DNA of 64,000 nucleotides, from assembly GCA_003427395.1 (NCBI GenBank), contig BFEA01000240.1, forward strand, positions 219,088-283,087, given 5' to 3'. The position numbers and the translations under genes were made by a program. Position 1 is the stretch's first letter; every line of letters begins with the position of its first letter. Source of the stretch: Chara braunii. Its lineage: Eukaryota > Streptophyta > Charophyceae > Charales > Characeae. The notes under the pieces are model-generated. The model searched no databases. It saw only the letters and a list, made by a program, of their open reading frames with translations, and had not been told where the DNA came from. Of the stretch, positions 32,802 to 43,584 are shown in pieces.

Positions 32802-35800
32802 TCATCCCGGGAGGAGGACAAAGGATGGAGGTTTTACGGAAAAGGGGATCGTGAAATGGGAGTAAGGCTTGAGTGGCCATTCCTTTTCGTTCGTCCTCCA
32901 GTTCTTCCATTGCAGTCGGGATTCGTGGAGGTCAGCCATGACCCTTCTGGGACCTAACCAGTCCTCTGTGAACCGGTTTTTAAGTTCTTCCTCTTTTAGC
33001 CGCTTCTGGGATGTTGAGAGGAGGATGTCATCATCCAGTCGCACGATTTGCTGGTTGGTCTCATTCCACGCAGTTGTAATCCTCGCAGCCAGGTATTGAG
33101 ACAGCTGTTCCTTTGCCTGGGGAGCAGCGAAGGTGTGTTGGTTTCTCTCGAATGAGCATCGGGCCCGCCAAGCGAGCAGCAGCAGTTCGAGTCTGACCAC
33201 GCGAAAGAGATTTTCTTCGTAGGGGGACCAGTCAGGCGTAGGGTGTGCAGAGTCCCCGAGGAGTAACAGTCTAGGTTCCCATGGGAAGGTAGAACCGGTG
33301 AGAGTTGTCCAGGCGGCATCCCACCATCTCCACATCTGGGTGACCATAGGACAACCCAGGAGGCAGTGCTCCAAGGTGGCCCGAGAGGGTTGAGAGAACC
33401 AGTCACAGTAGCTGCAGATGGGGGAATGAAGGCCCTTCTGTTCCAGGTCGGTCCTCAAGACAATCCAGTCTGGGGTAGGGAGGCAGCGATACAGAATCTG
33501 CCATTGAAGGGCCCGGTGTGATGTCGGTGTAATGTGTGTATATGGGGCCCATCTGAAGTCAGCCAGGTCTGTCGGAGGTAATATGGAGTCCTTTTCCCAT
33601 CTTTTTTGGACTGTCGCTGTCGTGTCCTGAGTCTTGTGTATTGTTCGGTATCCTTGTTTGACCGTATATTCCCATGCTCTGAACGGGTTACTGGCGCCAT
33701 TCCGGGCCCACTGCCACTCCAGCGGGTCGAAAGGGAGTGTTGAAATTGGAGAGGTCGGTTGGAAGGCGAAGCAGGTGTGGTCCTTCCCCTCCAGCACCCG
33801 TATTCTGACCAAGCCCGCCCAGTTCAAATCGGCGTCTCCATCCTGATTTCTGCGCAACTCAGAGGACGTGGCACCCGGGGATGTTATGTCATAGGCATGG
33901 ACATGGGCGGTCAGATCCGTTAGATTTACGACTTTACCCACCCAAGTGGGGCGGCCTGTTTGAGGCCAGTTGACCACCCAATCCCCTTTTACAATCGAAG
34001 GTCCGTTTTTCAAGGGGTGGATCCAGGCGAGGGGTATGGCTTCTTGGAGTTTTTCCAGGTTGTCTTCCCTTCGTCTAACATACCTCAACTGGCCGTGCAG
34101 TTGGTCTGCTGTCTTCCATGACCCTTTTTGGAAGTCCCAGATATCCCCAACCGTAAAAATCCCTTTCGCGACCCATTGTGTCCAGTGGGAGCGTGACGAT
34201 AGCTGAAAGGGCATGCCTTCAGCGTCACATATGAAAGGATTACCAAAGAGGGGCTGCCTCACTATCTCGTGCCATCTCAGGGGGGGAGGTAAGCGTTGGG
34301 GGCCCATCTCTCTCCATAGTTTTAGCATGTCAGGCCATAGAGAGTTGTTGGCTATGTCATTCGTTGTTTGAGCCCGGTTCGAAAGGGGAGGAGATGTTGT
34401 GGATGGTCCCAGAATCGGCCATGCTGGGTTGGTCAGCCATTGCAGGGGGTGGACACTCTTGCCCGGTGGCGAAAAGGGGGTGAGGTTGGCAATCTGAATA
34501 TGGGCATAGGGGGCCCATAGGATGTTGTTCCCCATCAGCAGCCTGGTGATGGTTTTAAAGGCCAGGGCTTTGAGCTGATCCCAAGGTTCCAGGATTGTCA
34601 GTCCTCCTTTCGATCTGGGTTGGGCAATGCTTTCCCATGCCACTCTAGAGGGGAATGTTGGGTCCTCGTGATCGTTTTTCCACACATATGCCGCGACCGC
34701 TTTTCGTAGCCTCTGGAGCTGCTTTGGCGGTATCGGCCAGCATGCCGATTTGTACCACATTGCAGAAAAGATTGCGGTATTGAGTGCGAGGGCTCTGCCA
34801 ACTATTGAGGTATGCAATCCTTTCCACCTGGCCATTCTACTCAGTGCTTCGTCCACCACAGCGGCCCCGTGGTCCGGCGGGGGACCCAGCGCAGTAAGAC
34901 GGACACCTAGCACCCGTATGGCTTCGTCTCTGGGTTTCCAAGTTACCTCTGGGACCAGAGGGGGGGGGAAGTCTTGGGGGTGCAGCCACCACCCTTCAGT
35001 TTTGGAACCCCAGTTCACCACCATGTCCGAAGCAATCGAGAAGGTGTGTATGGTGGCGGCCAGTGCACGTAACGAGGAGGGGTTGGCTTTGGTAAGCACT
35101 GTTAGATCGTTAGCAAATAGCGATGTCACAGGAATGCGGTAATGCGGGATTTCCGGTACATCAATTTTTTCTATGTCCGGGTTTGCTCTAATGGCCGCGG
35201 CCAGGGCTTCCATCACTATGACGAACAGCAGCGGGGCGATGGGGTCACCTTGTCTGACCGACCGTTGGAGCGGGAATGGGTTGGATAGATGGCCATTCAC
35301 CATTATGTTAGTCGTTGCAGTTCTGTGGAGGGTATCCACCCATTTCCTGAAGAGGGGACCAAAGTTCATTTTTTCCATGCACCGGTCGAGGAAGACCCAA
35401 TCAACGTGGTCATAGGCCTTTTCAAAGTCGATGAACAAAATCGCCGCTTCCTTTTTTTTTTGTCTCGCGTATTTAATGGTCTCATTCACCAAAAGGATAT
35501 TATCTTGTATGATCCTCCCTGGTATGAATCCAGACTGGTCAGGGTGAATGAGGTTTGACATATGAGGAAGCATGCGGTTTGTGAGTGCCTTCGCCACGAG
35601 TTTGTATGGGACAGGTAAGAGTGTTATGGGTCTGTAGTTCCGTACATCGTTCTTCGAGCCTTTTTTGTAGAGAAGGGTGGTCACTCCTTGGTTTAGAAGG
35701 CCTCCGAACGTCCCCTCCGTCAGGATCGCGGCTATAAATTCCATGATGTCCGGCCCCATGAGGTCCCAGAAGGCGAGCCAGAACTCTTTTGGGAACGAGT

Positions 35801-35924
35801 CCAGTCCCGGTGTTTTTTCATCATCCATTTGTTGAAGGGCCGCGCAAATCTCATCCCGGGTAAACGGGCATTCCAGTGCGGAGCGGTGGTCAGGTGAGAG
35901 AACAGCTTCGAGGCTTTGCAGCAT
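32802..35924 (-). CDS. LINE ORF2 part: reverse transcriptase and zf-RVT-type C-terminus
   Basis: Open frame of 1,040 codons. It is the 3' portion of ORF2, not an independent gene, and the ATG at 35924 is only the first in-frame Met after a stop. Motif order: NYRPITLL (about residue 120), HPDQSGFIPGR, motif A IDFEKAYDHVD (about 180), motif B VRQGDPIAP (about 245), motif C FANDLTVL (about 295), NWGSKTEGWW, a long connection region, then LQWQILYRCLPTPDW, CSYC, LEHCLLGC and WRWWD of the zinc-binding domain (about 805-870). It would copy LINE RNA at the nicked target. The first Asp of the F-A-D-D catalytic pair is Asn, which should abolish polymerisation. Confidence 0.9.
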   Translation of the reverse strand: MLQSLEAVLSPDHRSALECPFTRDEICAALQQMDDEKTPGLDSFPKEFWLAFWDLMGPDIMEFIAAILTEGTFGGLLNQGVTTLLYKKGSKNDVRNYRPITLLPVPYKLVAKALTNRMLPHMSNLIHPDQSGFIPGRIIQDNILLVNETIKYARQKKKEAAILFIDFEKAYDHVDWVFLDRCMEKMNFGPLFRKWVDTLHRTATTNIMVNGHLSNPFPLQRSVRQGDPIAPLLFVIVMEALAAAIRANPDIEKIDVPEIPHYRIPVTSLFANDLTVLTKANPSSLRALAATIHTFSIASDMVVNWGSKTEGWWLHPQDFPPPLVPEVTWKPRDEAIRVLGVRLTALGPPPDHGAAVVDEALSRMARWKGLHTSIVGRALALNTAIFSAMWYKSACWPIPPKQLQRLRKAVAAYVWKNDHEDPTFPSRVAWESIAQPRSKGGLTILEPWDQLKALAFKTITRLLMGNNILWAPYAHIQIANLTPFSPPGKSVHPLQWLTNPAWPILGPSTTSPPLSNRAQTTNDIANNSLWPDMLKLWREMGPQRLPPPLRWHEIVRQPLFGNPFICDAEGMPFQLSSRSHWTQWVAKGIFTVGDIWDFQKGSWKTADQLHGQLRYVRRREDNLEKLQEAIPLAWIHPLKNGPSIVKGDWVVNWPQTGRPTWVGKVVNLTDLTAHVHAYDITSPGATSSELRRNQDGDADLNWAGLVRIRVLEGKDHTCFAFQPTSPISTLPFDPLEWQWARNGASNPFRAWEYTVKQGYRTIHKTQDTTATVQKRWEKDSILPPTDLADFRWAPYTHITPTSHRALQWQILYRCLPTPDWIVLRTDLEQKGLHSPICSYCDWFSQPSRATLEHCLLGCPMVTQMWRWWDAAWTTLTGSTFPWEPRLLLLGDSAHPTPDWSPYEENLFRVVRLELLLLAWRARCSFERNQHTFAAPQAKEQLSQYLAARITTAWNETNQQIVRLDDDILLSTSQKRLKEEELKNRFTEDWLGPRRVMADLHESRLQWKNWRTNEKEWPLKPYSHFTIPFSVKPPSFVLLPG

Positions 35925-36091
35925 TTGTAACCTGGCATTCGTCGTGACGTTTACATGTCATCGGGACTGTTTAGAGGTAAACAGATCCTGATAGTACTTA
36001 GCAGCGTAGTCAGTTACAGCGTATGGGTTTGTGGCCTCGGGCTGGTCAGCAGTCAGTTGTTTGAGCGTGATTATGGTGGCCTGTTTCGCTC

Positions 36092-37525
36092 TCATCCTGG
36101 CCTTTTGGAAGAAGGTTTTGGCCATAGTTCAGTCTGTGTGGATACGCTTGATTCTGGCCTGGATTCTCCATGTCTCCGCTTGGGCATCAAGGTATTCTTG
36201 GAGGCGGTCTCTTGCTTGTTGTAGGTTATCATATGTGTGGTTGTCAAGAGGGGCAGTAGACAAGCTGTCGTTCCATTTTTCTTAAGTACTGAGAAGGTCC
36301 TCGATGACTGTCTTTCGTTCCCTTGCTCTTTTGATGGTTTCACTATATCTCTCAGCTGGGCCACTCCTTGATTAAACCACTCGACCACTGATCCGTCGAC
36401 CCGCTTCTTGGAACGCCAGAACTCCCAATACTCCTTGACACACCGTTGGAAGGACTGCTGTTTGATGAGTGATGTGTTAAGTTTGAAGAAGTTGGGACCT
36501 CTTTCGAAGGGAGGGCGCGAGACAAGACCAATGACAATCATCTTGTGGTCAAAGGAACGTGAGGGACTGAAGGGCAGTATGCAGGCCTCTATCAGCGGGC
36601 CGGTCAAGTCCTTGGAGAGGAGCATCAGATCTATTCTGGAGTTCGATAGGCCGTTCCCCCCCCGGGACTTGATGCATGTGTATGCCTGTTTATTTGGGTG
36701 TATGGTTCTATACGAATCCACTAACTCGAATTCGGCGAGCAGTTGGTTAAACATCAGGGTGTCCAGACCTTGGTGCTGTGACGATTGTCCCAACCCGTCC
36801 GACTGTGTCGGGGATCTTCTATCTACGGCAGGATCCGGAGCGAGGTTAAAGTCTCCCGCGACGATGAGCAGTGAGTCCGTAGGGAGCACCTGCATAAGGT
36901 GGAGGAAAAAGTCGGCTCTTTCGGCCGGCGTGTTGGGAGCGTATACCGTCACGAGGCAGACTTCTTCGTCTTCCCACTTAGCGTTAAGGAGTAGCCATCT
37001 CCCCCCGTCCTCATCTCTGAGGACCTGATATGGCTTGAGTCTCGATGAGGGGGGGAGCCAGATTGATACCCCCGCTGAATGATAATGTTTGGTATGGGCA
37101 TGATAGGCTTGGTGAGGCCATATCTGCTGTGCTTTAGCTAGGTGAGCCGGGCTGTCCAGAAAATGAGTTTCCTGGATGCATACAACATCGGGCCAATAGT
37201 TCGCATCATACGAGCGAATCACGTCCCATATCGCCTGTGTTTTTTGTTGGGATGCAGCAGCGAGGCCATTCACGTTTATTGACCGTACATCCAGGTCTGC
37301 ATTTTTGAGCCGTTTCTCCCATAGCGGCACCTTCCTCATGGGGGGAGGTGGGATGGGGGGTGTGGGCTGTGGTATGTGGGTAGGGACACGGGGCGGTGGA
37401 TGCGTCAAGGAATTGGAGGGGGGTGTGCCGAAGGCGTGAGAGGCGGAGGGGGCCGGGGACTGAGTGACCGGGTCTGGCGGAAGGGAGCGGGGGGGGGATG
37501 GGCATGATAGGCTTGGTGAGGCCAT
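36092..37525 (-). CDS. LINE ORF2 part: AP-endonuclease-like domain
   Basis: 477-codon open frame with ATG at 37525. The first 75 residues are Pro/Ser-rich. The endonuclease domain then keeps all the expected catalytic motifs: RSINVNG, CIQETHFLD, VYAPN, AGDFN, SRIDLMLLS and FDHKM. It would nick target DNA to prime reverse transcription. The frame drifts out of homology near 36240-36290 (frameshift), and the link to the RT frame also contains two stops near 36120 and 35953. The ATG and first residues lie in an 88-bp segment that duplicates part of this same endonuclease, so the original ORF2 start may have been different. Confidence 0.88.
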   Translation of the reverse strand: MASPSLSCPSPPRSLPPDPVTQSPAPSASHAFGTPPSNSLTHPPPRVPTHIPQPTPPIPPPPMRKVPLWEKRLKNADLDVRSINVNGLAAASQQKTQAIWDVIRSYDANYWPDVVCIQETHFLDSPAHLAKAQQIWPHQAYHAHTKHYHSAGVSIWLPPSSRLKPYQVLRDEDGGRWLLLNAKWEDEEVCLVTVYAPNTPAERADFFLHLMQVLPTDSLLIVAGDFNLAPDPAVDRRSPTQSDGLGQSSQHQGLDTLMFNQLLAEFELVDSYRTIHPNKQAYTCIKSRGGNGLSNSRIDLMLLSKDLTGPLIEACILPFSPSRSFDHKMIVIGLVSRPPFERGPNFFKLNTSLIKQQSFQRCVKEYWEFWRSKKRVDGSVVEWFNQGVAQLRDIVKPSKEQGNERQSSRTFSVLKKNGTTACLLPLLTTTHMITYNKQETASKNTLMPKRRHGESRPESSVSTQTELWPKPSSKRPG

Positions 37526-37585
37526 ATCTGCTGTGCTTTAGCTAGGTGAGTCGGGCTGTCCAAAAAATGAGTTTCCTGGATGCAT
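37094..37585 (-). repeat. 88-bp direct repeat: endonuclease segment copied to the ORF1/ORF2 junction
   Basis: 37094-37181 (inside the endonuclease, encoding the CIQETHFLD catalytic block) recurs at 37498-37585 with three or so differences. The second copy spans the end of ORF1 and the start of ORF2 and provides the stop of one and the ATG of the other. The repeat units are about 316 bp apart. Confidence 0.92.
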
Positions 37586-40500
37586 GTCCCCACAGTCCGG
37601 GAATGCGTCCACCGTTTCTACCATGGGGGGGCATGCCGCGATCATGTCTGCTATCACCTCCCAGTAGTGTGGCGGGAGGGTTGCTGTCAGTTGGATGTCG
37701 TTGATCTTCAGATATTCGTGCAGAACCCAGTCGGTGATGGCCTTCAGCCTTTTTTGAGTGATCACTTTCGAGGACCATTTGTTGTCATTTGTTTTCTGCT
37801 GAGGCTTAGGCGGGGGATCCAGTTCCATGTATTGTCGGGGTGCCTGCTGTAAGCCCGGTTGGGGTGACGGCAGCCTAGTAGGAGGTTCATCAGAGAGCTC
37901 CATGGGGACTGCAGGATGGTACTGGTCCGCCAGGCGGGGTGGTGGCGCCTGCAATTCAGTGCCGTGCAACGGCAGTTGCTGCAGCGTGTGTTGTTGTGGT
38001 TGGTGGGCGAGCAGTCCAACACAACAGCTCCTGACCTGGGTCTGCCACATAGCGAAGCCCGGGAGGTAGAGCTGATGGGCGACAGACATTGTTTCAGCCA
38101 TCACCAGACCCTGTGGAAGGATTCCTACAATTTGCTGAAGCTGCGCTGCCCACTGGAGGATGGGGCCCTGCAGGATGGGGCCCTGCGTATCTGCGCAAGG
38201 TGAGGGCGGGTGGACCTGGGGAGGGGGGCCGGTGTCGAGCGGGAGGGGGGGCAGACGTTCCACCTCCATTTTTTATCCGAGCTCCCCGTGATCCACCGTT
38301 ATATCAGCAGGGAGGTGCGGAAGGACCTCCGTGTCCATCTGGTCACCCCCATCGACGCGGGTCCTAGATTCGTCAGATTGTGGTGCTCTACCTAAGTGGC
38401 GGGGTCCTGGCTGCTCTGTCATGGTTACGTCCTGCATGTCACCCATGTGAACCACAGTCTCCAGGGTGTGCGTTGTGGAGAGGGGGGGAGGTTCGGGTGG
38501 GCCCGTTACCTTCAGAGTTTCGAACCGCTCCGGTTCCTTCTCCAAATTCCCCCGGGTGACTTGGGTTGGATCCCCGCAGTCATCTTCCGTAAGGAGCGAG
38601 GCACGGGAGATGGGTTCCGTTTCATTTCCCGGCTTGGGGATTTGCAGGAACTTGGTTTCCCCCGTTACCACAGAGACCACCTCTCCGAACTCAGCGGTTT
38701 CCATGAATTTGTCTGCTGTGTTATGGGGGCTTGGTTTTCGTTTGATAAGATCGCACCGTGGGGGGGCCCGGTGTGCTCCCTTGTGAGGCGAGCAGGGCTC
38801 CCAGTGGGGAGACCGATGATGATAGAGTTTCTGGCATCGCCGAACTGATCCGGGCATTGTTGCTGCAGTCGGCCTTCGGGCCCGTTCATGATCGCCTTGA
38901 TCTTAGTTGTGGCGTTCTCAATCCGGCTGTACTTTGCCATTGCGTTGACAATGCCATTTACTTTGTCCTTGACTTTCCCCAGCCTCGAGGGCTCCCCTGG
39001 CTTACAGTGTTCGGGGGTCGGGAGTCGCACGGAGGGGGGAGGGTCACCTTCCTGTATGCTGAGTGCGGCCTTTGGTAATGACAATAAAGGCTGCACAGGC
39101 GGGCGTCCAGGCTGCAGCACTAGTCCTTTCTCACACAGGCGAGGTAGGCATTCAGTTTTTTCTGCGGGAACAGGCAGGGAAACTGCTACAGTGTCTTTGC
39201 CAGGAGTAATCCCATCATCCAGCTTATCCGTCATGTGATCGGTAAGGGCCGGCAGTTGCAGCAAGGGGGGAGGCCCGGACCCCTGCAAGGTGGGAGCTTT
39301 CTCATCCACCCCAGTAGGGGGAGGGAGACCATCAGGGCAGGGAGATCTGGGTTTTGGTATTGGGAACTGCGGCCCCGGTTGAGCCTCTATTGAGGGGACT
39401 GCAGGTCGGAGAGGTGTGATTACTTCTTGAAGATCGTTTGTCTTGCCCACCTCTTGCGGGGCCCCCGACTTCAAGTTGTGGGGCGAAGGCAGGGGCGGGG
39501 GCGGGGGCGGGGGCGGGGGTAGCGCTTTCTTCTCCACAGTCACCCTCTTTCTCACCAGCGGGGCAGAATCTTCTTCCGAATCCTCCAATTCCTCCAATTC
39601 CCCCTCCTCTTTGTTTGAGGGGTTGTCCGGGAGGGTGGCATTTTTGTGCAAAGTGGGTATTGTGGCAACAGGTGGGGGGGCCGGCCTGTGTTCTTCATTG
39701 CAAGGCGGGACTTTGCAAGATGGAGCATCCAGTTTCACAATGTGCCTTGCTCTGAATTGGAGTCTCCCTCCCCCCCTTCCTCCTCTTGTTCCTCTATTGT
39801 AAAGGGTGTCACCTGTTCTTCCTCCTCTGTAGCGGTTGTTGGGCACAATGCGGGGGGGCCTTTGGGGGGGGAAGTCGGCAGCAGCAGGCCGGACACTGCT
39901 CAGCCCAACAGGGGCTGGACAGGGGGCCGCTTTGCCTTGTTGAGGCAGGCTCACAGGGGGGTTGGCAGCACCTGTCTGAGTCGTGATTGGAGGATTTCCC
40001 GACCTTCCTCCCTGTTGCTGTGGCTTAGGGGGCCTGCCCTCCCTAGACCGTGATTGCTGTTTCGGGGGGACAAAACCTTCCGGGGATATGTGTGGGGAGC
40101 CAGTCTTCTCCCAATGCCAGCATCCCGTGTATTGACCTTCTGTCGTCCGGAAGACCCATCCCTCCAAAACGGGATCTTCCGGCACCCATGTGTTTGGCTC
40201 CGTCGAGTGTTGACTGATGAGATTCTTCGGAAGTTTCGTGTAATTGCCGGGGCACTGATCATCTGTGTACAGGTGGCCCCTAACCTTGCACACATGGCAC
40301 CAGGGATCTTGCGGGTGGCTGAGGGGTACATGAAATTTTCTCCCCTCTGAGTGATAGTGCCATTCTCCCCTGAGGGGGAAGATCTCCGCAGGGGCCCAGT
40401 CCACCGCAATCAGTAGCGAATCGTCCCTTTTTGCAAGAAACTGAGGCAGATCATTTATGAATCCCCTTATCGGGGCGATCTGTTGAACCATTTTGAGTAT

Positions 40501-41214
40501 CTCACCCTGTATGTGGACTTGGGCGAAGCTAAACTCAATCCAATAGTTGTTCGCCATGAGGTGTTGACGCCTGTCATCAGGCGTCAGCTCCCTCGGGGGT
40601 TTCCAACGTCCAATCTTCACAAGGGAACCATGAAAACGGGCGTTTGTGAGGCGTAGGAGGTTATTTTTATCCATGGGATTGAGTGCCAGCACAGTCACAT
40701 TCGCCATCGTTGGGGATTCGATGAGAAAATGATCTTTAGTATCCTTGTCAGACATCTTTTGGGATCGCAGCACTCCGAATACCCATTTGAGACGGTCGTT
40801 TAGCTGTGATCGGAGTGCTGCTTCAGGGAAAGAGAACTGGACCACATGCTCAACGTAAGTCTGGTTGCGGATCGCATTGGCTTGGGGGGAGATGATAGAG
40901 AGCGGGTGCAGTGTGTTTCCCATTACCTGTACTTTCCTTGTAGCTCTCCGGTGGAGTTTCTGCACGAAGTGGTATCTCAGAGGGTGCATCGTATCCAGTC
41001 CCATCTGCCAGTTACAGTCCCTCGGATTGGCTGTTCTAAGAGCTCCGTTGAGAGAGGTCCCCCCTGGTTGGGCCGGGACTTGACCACTTTTGTCTGCACT
41101 GAGCCGCTCTTTGACCACCTCATTCCAGGGTTTTTTAAGGGCGGGCTGTTTTGATGGTTCCACCCTCGGGAGAAGGCTCCCATCAGCCACCTGTGTCCCG
41201 TCACCACGGTTCAC
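37538..41214 (-). CDS. LINE ORF1, nucleic-acid-binding protein (one frameshift, one stop)
   Basis: The first 849 codons (41214 to about 38700) hold a globular block (AKRDDSLLIAVDWAP), a CCHC zinc knuckle spaced C-x2-C-x4-H-x6-C (CHVCKVRGH, about residue 315), Arg/Gly-rich RGG-like stretches (GGRTGD, RGGRGGGR, about 470-490), and long Pro-rich and acidic linkers. The frame shifts near 38700-38770, beside a G-run at 38760. The C-terminal frame continues to 38273, meets one stop, and ends at 37538. The frame begins at a GTG; upstream it is open to a TAG near 41420 without an ATG, so the true N-terminus is unclear. By family it should bind LINE RNA in a ribonucleoprotein. Confidence 0.85.
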
Positions 41215-42678
41215 CCCTCCGGGAGAGGGGCCGGTCTGAGAGGCCGCCTTTCGGTCAGCCTCCCTGGCGACCCTCGCACCAGTATCTCGTCCATGGGCGG
41301 TATCCCGACCCGGGACGGGGGGTCGATCTGATCGGGGAGCCGCGGGTACAGGGTTGACCTGGCGACCCTCTTTCTGTTGCGGGCATGCATCCTTCTCTGT
41401 CCACAGTGTTTTCCCCTTTCTCTATCCTGCTCGTCGTCCCCCGATATCCACGTTTTGGTGGATTGAAAGGGGGGGAGGCAATGGCGGGGAGGCATCCATC
41501 CGGTATTGTGGGTGGCAATGATTGTCGGGATCCTGTTTTGATTAGATAATTTGTATTGCAGGGGATGATTGGATAAAGCCACAATTCCTTGTTCGAATTG
41601 AGTCTTTAGTGTGATTATTCAGGCAGTGGTGTTTTGGTCGGCTTATCGCAGTGAAATGTGAAATGGACAAAACCAAGGCCGTCAATCTTCCGGGGATGCC
41701 GAGGCGGTAGTGAATGTGAAGTGGACAAAACCGAGGCCGTCAATCTTCCGGGGGGATGCCGAGGTAGCTGCGCATCCCACCGTGGATGCAGACTCAGCTT
41801 TTTGAGGGTGCGGAGGGGAAGGAGAGACAAGTCAACAAAAAGGGGTGGCAGTGGAAACCGATTTTATGGCTCGAGTTATACCTCATTTTGTGTCACGCCT
41901 TTACACCGCCTCCACTTCCTCACGGGGTGACCCGTTCTTTCTGTATTGTGTACTGCCAGCTGTCCAAACGCTGTCACCGCCACAGCCCATGCGGCGATAA
42001 CAAAAATCTTTCCACTGAGTCGCTCGCCCGGATTCCACCTTGTTTGTCTCACTTCCTCACCTAGGCCTTCGCTCCATCTTTCAGGGCATGATATCCAGTC
42101 TGTATTCTCCTCTGTCACTCATACCCATCCCACGCCCCCGTGTCGTTGACTGCGACTTTCCTTCAGGATTGTCATTCCCCGACCCAGGGCATGTTGTCAT
42201 CCGTAGTTCGTACACGTGTCGCTCCAGGAGTCGATGCTCGGCCGACGTTGAAATGTTCGAAGAGTTGTACAGCATCCAATCTCGCTCTCTTAATCGCCGT
42301 GACTCGTCCCATGTGTAAGCCCGGAGGCCCCTCTCACCAAGGGCCTCGATCCAGGTGGTGTTCTCGTCCGTCGTTTCCACACTTGTCGCTCCAGGAGTCA
42401 ACGCTCAGATGTCAACCAAATGTCCCATCAGACAGCGGAAAGATTCTGCAGCACCCAATCTTGGTGTTGTACACGCGTCAACGCGCCTCCGAATCACTGT
42501 GTCACTGTCACCGCCACGAACACGTGGCATGTCAGCACTTCGACACAGGTTTTTGAACACCTGGCAAGACGACGGCAATCAACGTCAAAAGACGAAGAGA
42601 TGTCTTGCCGGCGGCTATGGAGTGCAGGCGGGCCTTGGCGCGCCGGTCCACAGCGCTTGTTAACGCTTCTTTCCATTT
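41215..42678 (-). promoter_or_regulatory. Family-B LINE 5' UTR with tandem repeats
   Basis: Placed by the TSD at 42679 and the ORF1 frame at 41214. It contains a 58-bp tandem pair (units starting 41655 and 41713, with GGACAAAACC and CCGTCAATCTTCCGGGG). It also has two diverged units of about 165 bp sharing TTGTCGCTCCAGGAGTC (about 42215 and 42381). No stable coding frame. As a LINE 5' UTR it should contain an internal promoter, but no specific promoter motif was identified. Confidence 0.6.
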
Positions 42679-42830
42679 CTCAAAGCCATCTTTCCTATAC
42701 GATGATGAGTTGAGATGTCAAGGCGAACCTATCTAGCAGACGAGGGGAAGAATCCCCTATGTCAGTCCGAATACAACATGCTGTCATTATCACTCTATTA
42801 TGGGCAACTTTGAGTCTAGATACAGCAACG

Positions 42831-43307
42831 TTTTTTTTTTTTTTTTTTTTGAAAAACACTCCCCCGCCAGTGCTAGTGTTGCTGGTGAGAGCAGACACCA
42901 CTACCACCCGGCGAGAGACTCCATCTATTGGTGGGGAGCATCACCTGCTGGAAAACGGGTCCAGCGTCCCATAAACAGATTAAACAGATTAAAGGTGCCA
43001 TGAGGAGAGCTTCCTGCCAGCATCGGTTGCCCTGGCATCCCGGGGGTTGACTGAGCAGGAGATACGGAGGGGGGAACCTCTTCACCTAGGAACCGGCGCC
43101 AAATACCTGCTGCTGTACTCTAGTTCCTCCCTCCCCCTACCATCCCATAGCTGTATTTTTTAAACTGAGAAAGCAAATCAGGACATGCCTTGCAAGCACT
43201 ACATCAAAGCAGCGACCTTGTGGGGAGTTTGTGACCGGGGGGGAACCTCTTCACCTTAACCCGGTGCCAGATGCCTACAGCTAATAACAAGTTCCTCTCT
43301 TCCCTAC
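42831..43307 (-). mobile_element. 477-bp LINE 3' end with 11-bp TSD
   Basis: Flanked by ATACAGCAACG at 42820-42830 and 43308-43318. On the minus strand: 3' UTR sequence with two copies of the GGTGAAGAGGTTCCCCCC segment (about 43068-43082 and 43230-43245), stem-loop at 42947-42965, CCCACCAATAGATGGAG, a type-II hairpin (about 42870-42908), and poly-A (poly-T 42831-42850). A non-coding 5'-truncated retrocopy of the family-A type. Confidence 0.92.
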
Positions 43308-43318
43308 ATACAGCAACG

Positions 43319-43584
43319 TAGTATTCGGCAAAAAAAAAAAAAAAAAAAAAAAAAAGCGGCCCAGGAGGAAGCTGGGGGTGCGGATAAAAGCAGTCACCCC
43401 TAGGTATTTAGCCGCCGGGTGATATGTTCCCATGGTAGGGTTTGTGCTGATGGGAGCGACGTGTGCGAGAATTGCCGTGTCCGTGTGGTGTGGTGTTGTG
43501 TGTGGTGTGCGTCGAGTTGGACACTACAGCCTTGCAGCGGTGGGGCGGATATCAGGACCGGTGTGGCCCCACTTTTGAACCCAG
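43319..43584. other. No recognisable gene; 28-nt poly-A at 43330-43356
   Basis: The A-run is followed by a GTGTGGTGTGGTGTTGTGTG-type stretch (about 43480-43510). No coding potential recognised. Confidence 0.5.

Larger units (their letters stand above)
31949..42678 (-). mobile_element. Full-length family-B LINE with perfect 17-bp TSD
   Basis: Both ends are defined by the identical 17-mer CTCAAAGCCATCTTTCC at 31932-31948 and 42679-42695. Between them, on the minus strand, lie a 1.4-kb 5' UTR with tandem repeats, ORF1 (41214 to 37538), ORF2 (37525 to 32802), a 0.85-kb 3' UTR and poly-A (poly-T from 31949 to about 31981). The 10,730-bp insertion is the only element here whose two ends can both be proven and that retains every domain. 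It is young by its exact TSD and long frames, yet inactive: one frameshift and one stop in ORF1, a frameshift and two stops between endonuclease and RT, and a changed RT active site. Confidence 0.95.
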
